64,000 nucleotides of DNA from Myxococcales bacterium (GTDB lineage Bacteria > Myxococcota_A > Polyangia > Polyangiales > JADJMO01), in contig JADJMO010000013.1 of assembly GCA_016709545.1 (NCBI GenBank), forward strand, positions 248,001 to 312,000. The letters are read 5' to 3'. The notes under the pieces were generated by a model. The model searched no databases. It had not been told where the DNA came from and saw only the letters and a program-made list of their open reading frames with translations. Positions 30,824 to 40,615 of the stretch are shown here, in pieces. How positions within the stretch are numbered: position 1 is the stretch's first letter; every line of letters begins with the position of its first letter. Both the position numbers and the translations under genes were made by a program.

Positions 30824-31573
30824 CTAGCGGGATTCGTAGACGTGCATCTCGGGGAACTGGATCGCCGTGAGGAAGCCGCCCTTGCCGGCGCCGGTGTCGA
30901 TGCCGATCACGTTGGTGCCGGCCCAGAGGTCGTCCGGATCGTCGGGGGTGAAGCTCGAGTACTCCGGTGGCAGGCACGAGGTGGTGGTGTGCCCGAAGAC
31001 CACGGTCTTGCCGCGGTAGTTGATGAAGAAGTCCTCGTCGCGGATCCACAGCAACACGGTGGGATCGTCGACCGCGGACGGGTGGACCCACTGCCCCTCC
31101 TTCTTGGGGAGGCCGGCGTGCACGAAGATCGCGTGCTGATCCTCGTACCAGTAGGGGAGGGAGCGGAACCAGGCGAGCACCTCGTCCGGGTAGAAGCCCC
31201 CGGTGAGCAGCATCAACCGCTCGTCGTCGCGCGGCTCCTCGTGCTCCTGCGGCACGGGGCCCCCGATGAACGAGCGGTACGCCGCGAGGCAGCCGTTGAT
31301 CGGGGGCGTGACGAAGCCGTCCCAGCCGCGGTCGACCACGCGTAGCCAGGCGTCCTCGTGGTTGCCGCGCAACGCCACGACCTTGGCCTTGGTCTGGCCG
31401 GCCAGGTTGCGCACGTAGTCGACGACGCGCGCGCTGTGGGGCCCCCGGTCGACGTAGTCGCCCAGGAACACGATGGTGTCGGTCTCGTCGAGCTCGGGGA
31501 ACTTCGCGAGCAACCGGTAGACGGCGAAGATGTCACCGTGGATGTCGCCGATGGCGAAGGTCCGGCCGGGCAT
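30824..31573 (-). CDS. Calcineurin-like Ser/Thr protein phosphatase (bis-tetraphosphatase type)
   Basis: 249 residues. The metallophosphoesterase motifs are GDIHG, GDYVDRGPHS and LRGNHED, with a later VFGHTTT for metal binding. These small PP1-like enzymes dephosphorylate proteins or cleave diadenosine tetraphosphate. ATG at 31573 (MPGRTFAIGDIHG) places the first motif at the usual distance. Confidence 0.88.
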   Translation of the reverse strand: MPGRTFAIGDIHGDIFAVYRLLAKFPELDETDTIVFLGDYVDRGPHSARVVDYVRNLAGQTKAKVVALRGNHEDAWLRVVDRGWDGFVTPPINGCLAAYRSFIGGPVPQEHEEPRDDERLMLLTGGFYPDEVLAWFRSLPYWYEDQHAIFVHAGLPKKEGQWVHPSAVDDPTVLLWIRDEDFFINYRGKTVVFGHTTTSCLPPEYSSFTPDDPDDLWAGTNVIGIDTGAGKGGFLTAIQFPEMHVYESR

Positions 31574-31609
31574 GGACGCCCTAACATACACGTCTTCGGC
31601 CCCCGTCGC

Positions 31610-32311
31610 TCAGGGAGCGGTGGGGCGGGGATCGCAGCAGGTCGCGGGGCTCGGCTTGGGCTTGGCCAGCGCGGCCACGGGCGGGACCACGATCCAGGCC
31701 GCGAGCAGCACGAGCCCTCCCGCCGCGATGCGCCGGCCGAGGGGCCGGGCGAGCAGCGGCCGAGCTCGTGCCCCCACGAAGGTCGGCAGCAAGAGGAGCG
31801 GACTCGAGGCGAGCGCGAAGGCCACCATCATCCCGGCCCCGAGGGCGGTCGACCCACTCGCCGCCGCCGAGAGCAGCCCCGTCAGCAGGACCCCGCACGG
31901 GAAGAACGTCGTCGCGAAACCGAGCGCGGCGCCGCGGCGGGGCAGGTAGGGAGCGAGACGCTCGAACCAGCCCTTGCGGCCGCTGCGGAGCTGCACGAGG
32001 CCGCCGCCCTCGCGACCGACCAGCCAGCCGATCGCCCGCACGACGAGGAATGCGCCGACGAGGACCGCGACGCCGACGCGCAACCCCTCGCCGAAGCGAC
32101 CGGCTGCCAGCGGCGCGCCGACCGTCCCGGCGACGCTGCCCGCGATGCCGGAGCCTAGCGCCCGCGCGCCGAGGCAGCCCAACAGCGCTCCGCCCTCGAC
32201 CTTGCCCTTGTGGCTGCACCCCACGGCCGCCAGCGGGCCGCACATGGTCGCGCAGTGGACCGACGAGGTCGCACCGAGCAGGGCCGCAGCGGCGAGGGCG
32301 GCGACGATCAC
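31610..32311 (-). CDS. CcoH-neighbour membrane protein (COG2836, sulfite exporter/SafE-like)
   Basis: 233 residues with about six membrane helices. GTG start overlapping the ccoG stop (GTGA). The N-terminal SSVHCATMCGPL motif with Cys-x3-Cys is diagnostic for the COG2836 proteins found after ccoGI genes, thought to help copper supply to the cbb3 oxidase. A second half-repeat starts FFPCGVL. Confidence 0.78.
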   Translation of the reverse strand: MIVAALAAAALLGATSSVHCATMCGPLAAVGCSHKGKVEGGALLGCLGARALGSGIAGSVAGTVGAPLAAGRFGEGLRVGVAVLVGAFLVVRAIGWLVGREGGGLVQLRSGRKGWFERLAPYLPRRGAALGFATTFFPCGVLLTGLLSAAASGSTALGAGMMVAFALASSPLLLLPTFVGARARPLLARPLGRRIAAGGLVLLAAWIVVPPVAALAKPKPSPATCCDPRPTAP

Positions 32312-33708
32312 ATGCCGCCCATCGGGCCGAGCAGGGTGCCCGTGGCCATCACCTCGGACTTGCCGGTCGTGACGTTCCGGATCTTGATCCGGATGCCGCG
32401 CTGCACGAAGCCCGCGCGCGCGCTGGTGATGGTGACGGGGAGCGTGATCCCCGACATCGACTCGACCTCGGGCTCGGCGAGCGGGATGTTGAACACGAGC
32501 CCCGCGGAAGCCTCGGGCTCGATCACGTAGCGCATCTTCTGGGAGCTCTTGTTGACGAGGTGGATCGTGAAGGCGTTCTTCACGAGCGGGCCCTCGACGA
32601 CGAACGGGATGCCCTGCACGCGCAGGAGGTTGGCCTCGAAGTCGGTGCGCCGCCGGAACGAGACGGTGGCGACGACGGCGCCGATCACCATGAGCGCGAG
32701 GTAGACGAACACGCGGGGGCGGAGCAGCTTCTTGCCAGCACCCTCGAAGCCGCTCGCGGAGTCGTAGCGAACGAGGCCGATCGGCTTGCCGATCTTGACC
32801 ATGATCTCGTCGCAGGCGTCGATGCACGCGGTGCACGCGGTGCAGTCGAGCTGCAGCCCGTTGCGGATGTCGATACCGGTGGGACAGACCACGACGCATC
32901 GCTTGCAATCGATGCAGTCGCCGTGCTTGGTGCTCGTGTCCTTGGGCTTGCCGCGGGGCTCACCGCGCTGGGTGTCGTAGCCGACGACGAGCGAGTCCTT
33001 GTCGATGAGCACCGACTGCAGGCGCCCGTACGGGCACAGGCCGATGCAGAGCTGCTCCCGGAACCAGGCGAAGTTGCCGTAGAAGATCGCGGTGAGGGCG
33101 AACGCCCAGGCGAACGCTTCGGGGTGCTGGCTGGGGCTCCCCCGCATCATCTGGAAGAGCGCCTTGGTGCTCACGAAGTAGCCGACGAACACGTGGGCGA
33201 CGAACGCCGCGAGGAGGACGAACGCGAGGTGCTTGACCGTCTTGCGCACGGTCTTGTCGAGCGTCCACGGGCCGGCGTCGCGGCGCATGCGCGCCTCGCG
33301 GGTGCCTTCGAGGATGCGCTCGAGCGGCCGGAACATGCCCTCGAGGAACACCGTCTGCGGGCACGACCAGCCACACCACACGCGCCCGAGCAGCGTCGTC
33401 ACCAGGATCAGCGAGAAGCCGATGCCCGTGAGGAGGAAGAAGAGCAGGTAGGTGTCTTGCGCGTTGAGGGTCGCGCCGAACAGGAAGAAGCGGCGGTGCT
33501 CGACGTCGAGCTGGAGCGCGGGGCGCCCGTCCACCCTCAACCACGGGAGGATCGCCCACCACCCGATGAGCAGCACGAACACGAGCTTGCGGGCCCGGCT
33601 GAAGCGCCCCGTGACGTCCGCGGGCTGGACCCAGTTGCGTGAGCCGTCCGAGCGAAGCGAGCTCTGCATGGAGCCCGGCTCGACGACGGGGAGGTGAACC
33701 TTCGCCAT
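32308..33708 (-). CDS. ccoG: cbb3 oxidase assembly ferredoxin-like protein CcoG
   Basis: 466 residues. It has membrane helices, two 4Fe-4S motifs (CIDCKRCVVVCPTGID and CTACTACIDACDEIM) and an extracytoplasmic Ig-like end. CcoG (RdxA/FixG) reduces Cu2+ for delivery to the binuclear centre of CcoN. It is in the order expected for the cco assembly genes. Confidence 0.93.
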   Translation of the reverse strand: MAKVHLPVVEPGSMQSSLRSDGSRNWVQPADVTGRFSRARKLVFVLLIGWWAILPWLRVDGRPALQLDVEHRRFFLFGATLNAQDTYLLFFLLTGIGFSLILVTTLLGRVWCGWSCPQTVFLEGMFRPLERILEGTREARMRRDAGPWTLDKTVRKTVKHLAFVLLAAFVAHVFVGYFVSTKALFQMMRGSPSQHPEAFAWAFALTAIFYGNFAWFREQLCIGLCPYGRLQSVLIDKDSLVVGYDTQRGEPRGKPKDTSTKHGDCIDCKRCVVVCPTGIDIRNGLQLDCTACTACIDACDEIMVKIGKPIGLVRYDSASGFEGAGKKLLRPRVFVYLALMVIGAVVATVSFRRRTDFEANLLRVQGIPFVVEGPLVKNAFTIHLVNKSSQKMRYVIEPEASAGLVFNIPLAEPEVESMSGITLPVTITSARAGFVQRGIRIKIRNVTTGKSEVMATGTLLGPMGGM

Positions 33709-33874
33709 CAGTCTTGCCTATGGAGAGCCAGCGAGCGCCGCGCAGGATTCGGAGCGGAGGAGCATGTCTGCATCCTGCCGAGAAGGACCAGCAGCGCCAG
33801 CCCGGAGGCGAGCGCTGCTGTGGGGTCCGAGGGCGTGCGCGAAGATCCTTGGAGAGGGGCGCACGCCCGCTCGT

Positions 33875-34450
33875 TCACTTCTCGACCTCGCCCGCGGGCG
33901 GCTTTCCACCAGCCACGTTCGTGTTCTTGAGCGACACCACGTAGGCCGAGACGAGGCGTGTCTTCTCCTCGCCGAGGATCGCGCCCCAAGCTGGCATGCC
34001 CTTGGCGGTGAAGCCTTCCTTGATGGTCGCGTAGACCTTGGTGGGCGCGCCGCCGTGGAGCCACGCGTTGTCGGTCAGGTTGGGGCCGATGCCGCCCCCG
34101 CCGTTCGCGCCGTGACACGAAGCGCAGTTGGCCATGAAGGCCCCCTGCCCCTCGGCCACCGCCGAGGCGTTCTTCGCCATGTTGGTGAGGCTCGTGTCAT
34201 CGACCGCGCCCATGGTCTTGAGCTTGGCCGCTTCTTCGGCGGCCTGCACGGCCATCTGTTGATCGAACTCAGCGCGCGGCGAGAGAGTGGTCTGGAAGCC
34301 TTCCGCGGCGAGCCAGTAGTAACCGGCGAAGGCGATGGTGACGTAGAACGTGCCGAGCCACCAGTTGGGGAGCTTGTTGTCCTGCTCCTTGATGCCGTCG
34401 TACTCGTGCACGATGCCATTGGCGGCGTCTTGCGGGTCAACGTGTCCCAT
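33875..34450 (-). CDS. ccoP: cbb3 oxidase subunit CcoP-like cytochrome c
   Basis: 191 residues. One transmembrane helix (WWLGTFYVTIAFAGYYWLA) and a c-type haem site CASCH, with the axial Met in AKGMPAWGA. Canonical CcoP has two haem domains; this one has a single domain and is about 100 residues shorter. Its start lies inside the end of ccoQ (overlapping frames). Confidence 0.9.
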   Translation of the reverse strand: MGHVDPQDAANGIVHEYDGIKEQDNKLPNWWLGTFYVTIAFAGYYWLAAEGFQTTLSPRAEFDQQMAVQAAEEAAKLKTMGAVDDTSLTNMAKNASAVAEGQGAFMANCASCHGANGGGGIGPNLTDNAWLHGGAPTKVYATIKEGFTAKGMPAWGAILGEEKTRLVSAYVVSLKNTNVAGGKPPAGEVEK

Positions 34451-34620
34451 CGTCTTCCTCCTTCCAGTCGTCCTCGAGGGGCCGGCGCGCGATGGGGTCG
34501 TAGGCCGACGGTTTTCGCAGATAGGTCCGGATCAACACCGCCAGGTACACCGCGAGGAACAACCCGAGCGCGATGATGGGCAGGGTGAGCAGGGGCCTGG
34601 AGCAGCAGTTGTTGCTTCAT
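34437..34620 (-). CDS. ccoQ: CcoQ-like small subunit (frame break near 34597)
   Basis: A short membrane protein: after MKQQLLLQ the frame shifts by one base to PLLTLPIIALGLFLAVYLAV, then LIRTYLRKPSAYDPIARRPL and a Glu/Asp tail. One helix plus a charged tail in the gap between ccoNO and ccoP is what CcoQ looks like. The break is probably an indel in a short C/G run. Confidence 0.75.
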
Positions 34621-34630
34621 GGTCCGCTCC

Positions 34631-37042
34631 TCAGTGGGTGGCCGCCGTCGGCGCCGGTGCGTCGGTTGGCTTCTCGTTGAGAGTCACCGGCATGCCGATC
34701 GGGGCGAGCTTGGGCGCCGGTGGCTTGCCGAGACGCTGCAGGAACGCGGTCAGTGCGACCAGTTGGCTGTTGGGGTTGGCGTTGACACCCGCGGCCTTGA
34801 GGTCTGCGACGATCTCGGCTGCCTGCGCCTGGGCCGAGGCCTGCGCGCCGTTGATTTGGGCGTCCGAGTACGGCACGCCGAGCGTCTTCATCGCGTAGAC
34901 CTTCTCCTTGGTGCCGGCGAAGTCGACGGTGGAGGTGGGCAGGTGCGTGTAGCTCGGCATGTTCGAGCCCGGCGAGATGGTGCGCGGGTCGATCATGTGC
35001 TGCCAGTGCCAGACGTTCGGGTACTTGCCACCAACGCGGGCGAGATCCGGGCCCGTGCGCTTGCTGCCCCACTGGAACGGGTGGTCCCAGCGAGAGTCGT
35101 CCAGCGTGTTCGGCTCGCCGTAGCGCTGCGCCTCCCACTTGAACGGGCGAATGAGCTGCGAGTGGCAGTTGTAACAACCCTCGCGGATGTAGACGTCGCG
35201 CCCCTCGAGCTCGAGGGCGCTGTACGGCGGGTGCTTGGCGGCGAGGACGGCGGCGTCCGTCTGCTTGATGATCAGCGAAGGGATGATCTCCGCTGCGCCG
35301 CCGATGAGCACCGCGATGACGGTGAACACGCTGAAGAGGAACGCGCGGCCCTCGACGAGGGCGTGCCAGCCGGGCTTGGTGGGGTCCTTCTTCCTCTGGC
35401 CGATCATGATCGCCATCACCGCGATGGCGAGGGCGAGGAGCATGAACGCGCCGGCGCCAACCGCGTTGGTCAACGCGATCGCGCCGAGCACCACGAGTAC
35501 GATGACCGACACGACCACGGGGCCGCCGAACACGATGCGGGTCCAGGGGACCGCCGGCGCGTCGCTGACCTCGACCACGACCTCCGCCTCGCCGTCGACG
35601 GCCTTGCCGGCCTTCGCGGTCATGAAGAGGTTCCAGGCCATCATGAGCATGCCCACGAGGTAGACCGTCCCGCCGATGATGCGGGTCCAGTACATGCTCT
35701 TGAGGGCCGTGAGGGTCTCGATGAAGTTCGGGTAGAGCAGGGAGCCCTTGGCGTCCGTGGCGCGCCACATGAGGCCCTGCGTGATGCCGGCGACCCACAT
35801 GGAGACGACGTAGAGGATGATGCCGGCGGTCCCGAGCCAGAAGTGGATGTTGGCCGCGCGCTCCGAGTGGAGCTTGGTGCCGAACAGCTTGGGAACCATC
35901 CAGTAGAACATGCCGGCGGCCATGAAACCGTTCCAGCCGAGCGCACCAGCGTGCACGTGGCCGATGATCCAATCGGTGTAGTGAGCGAGGGCGCTCACAC
36001 CCTTGATCGAGAGCAATGGGCCCTCGAAGGTGGCCATGCCGTAGAACGTAACGCCTGCAGCGAAGAACTTGAGAACCGGGTCGCGACGCACCTGGGCCCA
36101 GGCCCCGCGTAGGGTCATGAGACCGTTGAGCATGCCACCCCAGGAGGGTGCCCACAGCATCAGGCTGAAGATCATCCCGAGCGTCTGTGCCCAATCCGGG
36201 AGTGCGGTGTTCAGGAGGTGGTGCGGGCCGGCCCAGATGTACACGAACACCAGCGCCCAGAAGTGGACGATGGAGAGCCGGTAGCTGAAGACCGGGCGGT
36301 TCGCGGCCTTCGGCAGGTAGTAGTACATGATGCCGAGCACCGGCGTCGTGAGGAAGAACGCGACCGCGTTGTGCCCGTACCACCACTGCACGAGCGCATC
36401 CTGCGCGCCCGAGTATATCGAGTAGCTCTTGAGGATCGAGACCGGCAGCGCGAGCGAGTTCACGATGTGGAGCACTGCCACCGTGATGATGCTGGCGATG
36501 TAGAACCACAGCGCCACGTACATCTGCTTCTCGTTCCGCTTCCAGAGCGTCGCGAAGAAGTTGATGGCGAAGATGACCCACACGAGGGCGATCGCGAGGT
36601 CGATCGGCCACTCGAGCTCGGCGTACTCCTTGCCGGACGTGATGCCGAGCGGGAGGGTGACGGCGGCGCTCACGATGATGAGCTGCCAGCCCCAGAAGTG
36701 GACGAGGGAGAGCGTGCGGCTCGCCATGCGCGCCTTCGTGAGGCGCTGCGTCGAGTAGTAGATGCCCGCGAACACCATGTTGCCGACGAACGCGAAGATC
36801 GCGGCGTTGGTGTGCAGCGGGCGCAGGCGACCGAAGGTGAGGAGCGGCGCGATGTTCGCCGGGTGGAACGCCAGCTGGAGGGCGACGAGGACGCCGACGA
36901 GCATGGCGACGAGAGCGAAGATCACGGACGCCCCGACGAACATGCGGGTGATCCCGTCGTCGTAGACGATGTGGCGCTTCTCGAGGCGCACTCCCGGGGC
37001 GGCGGCGGCTTCGCCCTCGGCGGCAGCGGCAGACGTGGACAT
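34631..37042 (-). CDS. ccoNO: Fused cbb3 cytochrome c oxidase subunits CcoN-CcoO
   Basis: An 803-residue fusion. The N-terminal about 480 residues are the catalytic subunit with about 12 helices; histidine ligands for low-spin haem, CuB and haem b3 lie in LRPLHTNAAIF, WYGHNAVAFFLT, GPHHLLNT and IIGHVHAGALGWNG. A linker with two more helices leads to the CcoO part, with one haem c site CYNCH and the axial Met in PGSNMPSY. CcoN and CcoO are separate genes in most proteobacteria. A cbb3 oxidase reduces O2 at low oxygen and pumps protons. Confidence 0.95.
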   Translation of the reverse strand: MSTSAAAAEGEAAAAPGVRLEKRHIVYDDGITRMFVGASVIFALVAMLVGVLVALQLAFHPANIAPLLTFGRLRPLHTNAAIFAFVGNMVFAGIYYSTQRLTKARMASRTLSLVHFWGWQLIIVSAAVTLPLGITSGKEYAELEWPIDLAIALVWVIFAINFFATLWKRNEKQMYVALWFYIASIITVAVLHIVNSLALPVSILKSYSIYSGAQDALVQWWYGHNAVAFFLTTPVLGIMYYYLPKAANRPVFSYRLSIVHFWALVFVYIWAGPHHLLNTALPDWAQTLGMIFSLMLWAPSWGGMLNGLMTLRGAWAQVRRDPVLKFFAAGVTFYGMATFEGPLLSIKGVSALAHYTDWIIGHVHAGALGWNGFMAAGMFYWMVPKLFGTKLHSERAANIHFWLGTAGIILYVVSMWVAGITQGLMWRATDAKGSLLYPNFIETLTALKSMYWTRIIGGTVYLVGMLMMAWNLFMTAKAGKAVDGEAEVVVEVSDAPAVPWTRIVFGGPVVVSVIVLVVLGAIALTNAVGAGAFMLLALAIAVMAIMIGQRKKDPTKPGWHALVEGRAFLFSVFTVIAVLIGGAAEIIPSLIIKQTDAAVLAAKHPPYSALELEGRDVYIREGCYNCHSQLIRPFKWEAQRYGEPNTLDDSRWDHPFQWGSKRTGPDLARVGGKYPNVWHWQHMIDPRTISPGSNMPSYTHLPTSTVDFAGTKEKVYAMKTLGVPYSDAQINGAQASAQAQAAEIVADLKAAGVNANPNSQLVALTAFLQRLGKPPAPKLAPIGMPVTLNEKPTDAPAPTAATH

Positions 37043-37209
37043 CAGAGCTTCTTCTCCGTGGCTCGGGTGGGGTCGTCGTCCTCCATGGGGAGGAGCGACA
37101 GACGGTCGGCGTGCTCCGCGTCGCGCTGGCGGGTGCTGAACATGAAGAGCAGCACCGAGCCGAGCACGAGGATGAAGCTCACGAACACTTGCAGGAACAG
37201 GACTTCCAT
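37042..37209 (-). CDS. ccoS: cbb3 oxidase maturation protein CcoS
   Basis: 55 residues: one helix (VFVSFILVLGSVLLFMF) followed by a charged tail with RLSLLPMEDD, the 'D..RLSLLPLED' motif that defines CcoS. Start and stop overlap ccoI and ccoNO by a few bases. CcoS is needed for cofactor insertion into CcoN. Confidence 0.9.
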   Translation of the reverse strand: MEVLFLQVFVSFILVLGSVLLFMFSTRQRDAEHADRLSLLPMEDDDPTRATEKKL

Positions 37210-39596
37210 CAGACGGGTGCCTCCTGATTCGCAACCGCGGGTGGCTCGGCGAGCGGCGCTGGCTCTCGACGAGCAGAGCGCGACTCCGAGAGCTGGGCGA
37301 CGACGGCGAAGATCGTGGACAGTGAGCTGAGCGGCATGACGATGGCGCAGAGCAGCGGGGACATCTTCCCTGCGTACGCGAGTCCGACCGTCAGCACGTT
37401 GTAGGCCAACGCAACTCCCAGCGTTTGTCGAAGGACAGTGCGCAGCCGTTGCGCCAAGACGATTGCCTTGCGCACCGGTCCCACGCCGGCCGTGACCAGG
37501 TAGAAGTCCGCGCGGGCAGCCAGGAACGGGCGATCGATGGCGGGCGTGCCGGAGGTGAAGGCGGCGTCGACCACCGGACCGTCGTTGATGCCGTCACCGA
37601 CGAACAACGTGTCCCGCGCGTCGTGGGCCGTCATCCACGCCGCCTTCTCGGTGGGGTCCGCGCCGCCGATCGCGCGACCCTCGGGCACGCCACAGCGAGC
37701 CGCGACCAGCGCCACCCGCTCCTCGTCGTCGCCCGAGAGCAGGTACACCGGCAGGCCCATCGCCTCGAGGGCCGCGACCTCCTCACGCGCGTCGTGGCGC
37801 AGGTCCTCGCGCATGGCGAAGCTCGCCAGCGCCACGCCGTCGCGCGCGAACACGACGTCACCACGCGCGTCGTCGTCGCTCGCCCACCCCGGCGCGCCGA
37901 GGCGGAACTCGTGGCCGTCGACGGTGGCCCGCACGCCCTTGCCACTGAGCTCCTCGACCTCGATCGGCCGGAAGGCACGCGACCCGAGGGCGCGGACCAG
38001 GGCCAGCGATTTCGGGTGCCCCGAGCGCTGCGCGAGATCGAGCAGGATCGCGCGGTCGGCCTCCTCGAGCGCACGCGCCGGAGCGTCGTCGACCAGCTGG
38101 AGCCGGCCCGTCGTGAGCGTGCCCGTCTTGTCGAACACCACCTTGCGCACCTCGGCGGCGCGATCGAGGAAGCTCGGAGAGCGCACGTACAGGCCGGCCC
38201 GACGAAGGCGCGCGTGGACGATCTGGTAGGCGAGCGGTGCCGCGATGCCGAACGCGCAGGGGCACGTGATGATGAGGACGGCCGTCACCCGCTCGAGCGC
38301 CAGGTGCGGGTCGTGCACCATCCGCAGCCCCACGAGCAGCGCGCCGAGGGCGAGCAGCAACACCGCGCCGACGTAGATGCGGGCGAAGCGCTGCCACCAG
38401 AGGCTGGTCTGGTTGCCCTCTCGGGCGTCTCGCTGGGGCGCGCGGAGCAGGTCGACCAGCATCGACTTCTCGAACGTCTCGGTGGCGAGCGCGGTCACGA
38501 CCCGCGTGCCGGTCACGAAGGCCCCCGCGGGGATCACCTCGCCGACCTCGAAATGACGCGGGACGCTCTCGCCGTTGATCCAGTCGAGCGAGCACACGGT
38601 GCGCTCCTCGGCGGTCGCGCTCACGGGGACCACGTCTCCCGGAGCGAGCAGCAGCCGATCACCCGGGACGAGCTCGTGGCAGCGGACGAGAGAGACCTCC
38701 TCACCCCGCACCCGGCGCGAGAGCAGGTGCTCGGTCTCGTCGCTCTGCAGGAGCCGCTGGCGGTTCTTCTCGATCATGCGCTGCTGGAGGAAGCGGCCGA
38801 CCAGCATCAGCGCGATGAAGACAGAGAGGGTGTCGAAATACGTGGTCAGGCTGTGCGCCAGGTAGGCCCAGGTCGACGACACGTAGGCGAGCACCACCCC
38901 GAGGGCGATCGGGAGATCGAGGTGCAGAACGCCGCGTCGCAGTGCACCGACTGCGCTCTTCACGAACCAGGACCCCCCCACGAGCACGCTGGCCGTCGCG
39001 AGGGCGAACGAGAGGCCGGTGAACAGCTTGAGGATCGGCCCCTCGGAGAGGCCGGCGTAGATGCTGAAGGCCAGCAGCATCGCGTTCATCGCGATGGCGA
39101 TGCAGGCCCCCATGCGCCAGAGCAGGGCCGGACTCTCCGTGACTGACTGCTTGCGGCGCGGGCCGAGCAGATAGCCGCAGCTCTCGACCCGGGAGACGAA
39201 GCGCACGAGGCCGAACCGCTGCGGGTGGACGAGGAGCGACACGCGGCCGAGCGCCGGGTCGACGAGGCACGAGATGGCCCCCTCCTCCTTGCGGAACAGC
39301 TGGTCGATGAGCCAGACGCACGCCGCGCAGGAGATCCCCTGGAGGTCGAGGTCGACGCGCGCGACGTCGCCCTTCTCGGCGCGCATCTGCTCGGCGATCG
39401 GCTCGAGCCACTTGCGATCGCGGCCCTCCTTGGCCTCGGCCACGGGGTCGCCGTTGGGGCCTCGCAGCGCGTAGTAGCGCTCGAGGCCCTCGGCATCGAT
39501 CAGCTGGTGGACGAGGCGGCAACCCCCGCAGCAGAATCCATCCGTCTCACCGCGCGGGATGGGCCCGCCGCAGTGAGTGCACCCCGGATCTCTCAT
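37209..39596 (-). CDS. ccoI: Copper-translocating P-type ATPase CcoI/FixI
   Basis: 795 residues. N-terminal Cys-rich metal site (CTHCGG...FCCGGC) and a heavy-metal domain with SCAACVWLID. Then eight membrane helices with the CPC metal site (TCPCAFGIAAPLAY), the phosphorylated Asp in FDKTGTLTTGRL, and VGDGINDGP. It exports Cu+ for cbb3 assembly. First gene of the transcript that runs down to the COG2836 protein. Confidence 0.93.
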   Translation of the reverse strand: MRDPGCTHCGGPIPRGETDGFCCGGCRLVHQLIDAEGLERYYALRGPNGDPVAEAKEGRDRKWLEPIAEQMRAEKGDVARVDLDLQGISCAACVWLIDQLFRKEEGAISCLVDPALGRVSLLVHPQRFGLVRFVSRVESCGYLLGPRRKQSVTESPALLWRMGACIAIAMNAMLLAFSIYAGLSEGPILKLFTGLSFALATASVLVGGSWFVKSAVGALRRGVLHLDLPIALGVVLAYVSSTWAYLAHSLTTYFDTLSVFIALMLVGRFLQQRMIEKNRQRLLQSDETEHLLSRRVRGEEVSLVRCHELVPGDRLLLAPGDVVPVSATAEERTVCSLDWINGESVPRHFEVGEVIPAGAFVTGTRVVTALATETFEKSMLVDLLRAPQRDAREGNQTSLWWQRFARIYVGAVLLLALGALLVGLRMVHDPHLALERVTAVLIITCPCAFGIAAPLAYQIVHARLRRAGLYVRSPSFLDRAAEVRKVVFDKTGTLTTGRLQLVDDAPARALEEADRAILLDLAQRSGHPKSLALVRALGSRAFRPIEVEELSGKGVRATVDGHEFRLGAPGWASDDDARGDVVFARDGVALASFAMREDLRHDAREEVAALEAMGLPVYLLSGDDEERVALVAARCGVPEGRAIGGADPTEKAAWMTAHDARDTLFVGDGINDGPVVDAAFTSGTPAIDRPFLAARADFYLVTAGVGPVRKAIVLAQRLRTVLRQTLGVALAYNVLTVGLAYAGKMSPLLCAIVMPLSSLSTIFAVVAQLSESRSARREPAPLAEPPAVANQEAPV

Positions 39597-40615
39597 CCTC
39601 CGAAGCCCCAGGGACGAACCGAGGAGGGAGGATCCGACCCCTCGTGGTAGACGTGCGCGCGCGGGTGGTGCTCGCGATGGCGGGCGCACCAGGTGTTGAC
39701 GTCACCGCTCTTCTCCCGCTCCTTCTTGCAGTCCGGGCAGAGCGGCTCGATGTCCGGCACCCGCTTCTCGGGGTCGTGCGCCTTCGCGCGGACGACGGTC
39801 ACCGGGCAGCCGGAGTGGCGCACGACGCGCTCGGCGATCGAGCCGAGGATCGCGCGCGAGAAGCCGGTGCGGCCGTGCGTGCCGACCACGATCTGATCGG
39901 CGTCGAGCTCGGCGGCGAGGTCGACCAGCGCGTGGGCCGGGTCGCCCACCGCCGTGTGCGCGATGACCGAGCGCACGCGCAGCTGCTGGTGCCGGCCGAG
40001 GGCGGCCTGCACGCGGACCATGACTCGCTCTTGTTCCTTGCCGAGCTGATCCTTCGCGGAGATCGGCGGGATCCCCGCGTACGGGTTGAGGGGGTCCACC
40101 ACCAGTTCGACCGCGTAGAGAACGTGGACGTTGGTGTTCCCATGGCTGTGGGCCATGTCGAGCGCGGTGTCCAAAGCGCGCGTGCCGAGGTCGGACTGAT
40201 CGTCCCCGACGACGATGATCTGTGCCTTGTCCATGGCTCTGTCTCCTACGGTTGGCGAGCCGAGCGCCTGCAGGAGCTCGCGGTACGACACGGGCTTGCC
40301 GAGGATGTGTAGGGGAGGCCCGAGCTCACGCTCGAGCTGGCCGAGCAGCTCCGTGTATTGCGTGACGAACAGTACTGGCACCTTGGGATGCAACCGACGG
40401 GCCTCGCGCGCGACGGTGCCGCCGTCCGCCCCGGGCATCCGCAGATCGGTGATCAGGCCGTCGAGGCTGGGCGCCTTCGCCAGCTTCTCGAGGGCCTCGT
40501 TGCCGTTGCTCGCGAGCGAGACCTCGTACCCATCCTCGGACAGCAGCTGTCCGAGCATGCGCAGAGAGCGAACGTCGTCGTCGACGAGGAGCAGCCGGCG
40601 AGGGTGCGGAGCCAC
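39593..40615 (-). CDS. Receiver domain fused to universal stress protein
   Basis: 340 residues. Residues 1-125 are a response-regulator receiver (LLLVDDDVRSLRML, phospho-acceptor Asp in GLITDLRMPG, Lys in ILGKPVSY). From MDKAQIIVVGDDQSD a UspA domain follows, with the ATP-binding VVGTHGRTGFSRAILGS. A Cys/His-rich tail (CPDCKKE...CARHREHHPRAH) ends the protein. The fusion is unusual; an indel that removed a stop between two genes cannot be excluded. It lies directly upstream of ccoI with overlapping ends. Confidence 0.78.
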   Translation of the reverse strand: MAPHPRRLLLVDDDVRSLRMLGQLLSEDGYEVSLASNGNEALEKLAKAPSLDGLITDLRMPGADGGTVAREARRLHPKVPVLFVTQYTELLGQLERELGPPLHILGKPVSYRELLQALGSPTVGDRAMDKAQIIVVGDDQSDLGTRALDTALDMAHSHGNTNVHVLYAVELVVDPLNPYAGIPPISAKDQLGKEQERVMVRVQAALGRHQQLRVRSVIAHTAVGDPAHALVDLAAELDADQIVVGTHGRTGFSRAILGSIAERVVRHSGCPVTVVRAKAHDPEKRVPDIEPLCPDCKKEREKSGDVNTWCARHREHHPRAHVYHEGSDPPSSVRPWGFGG

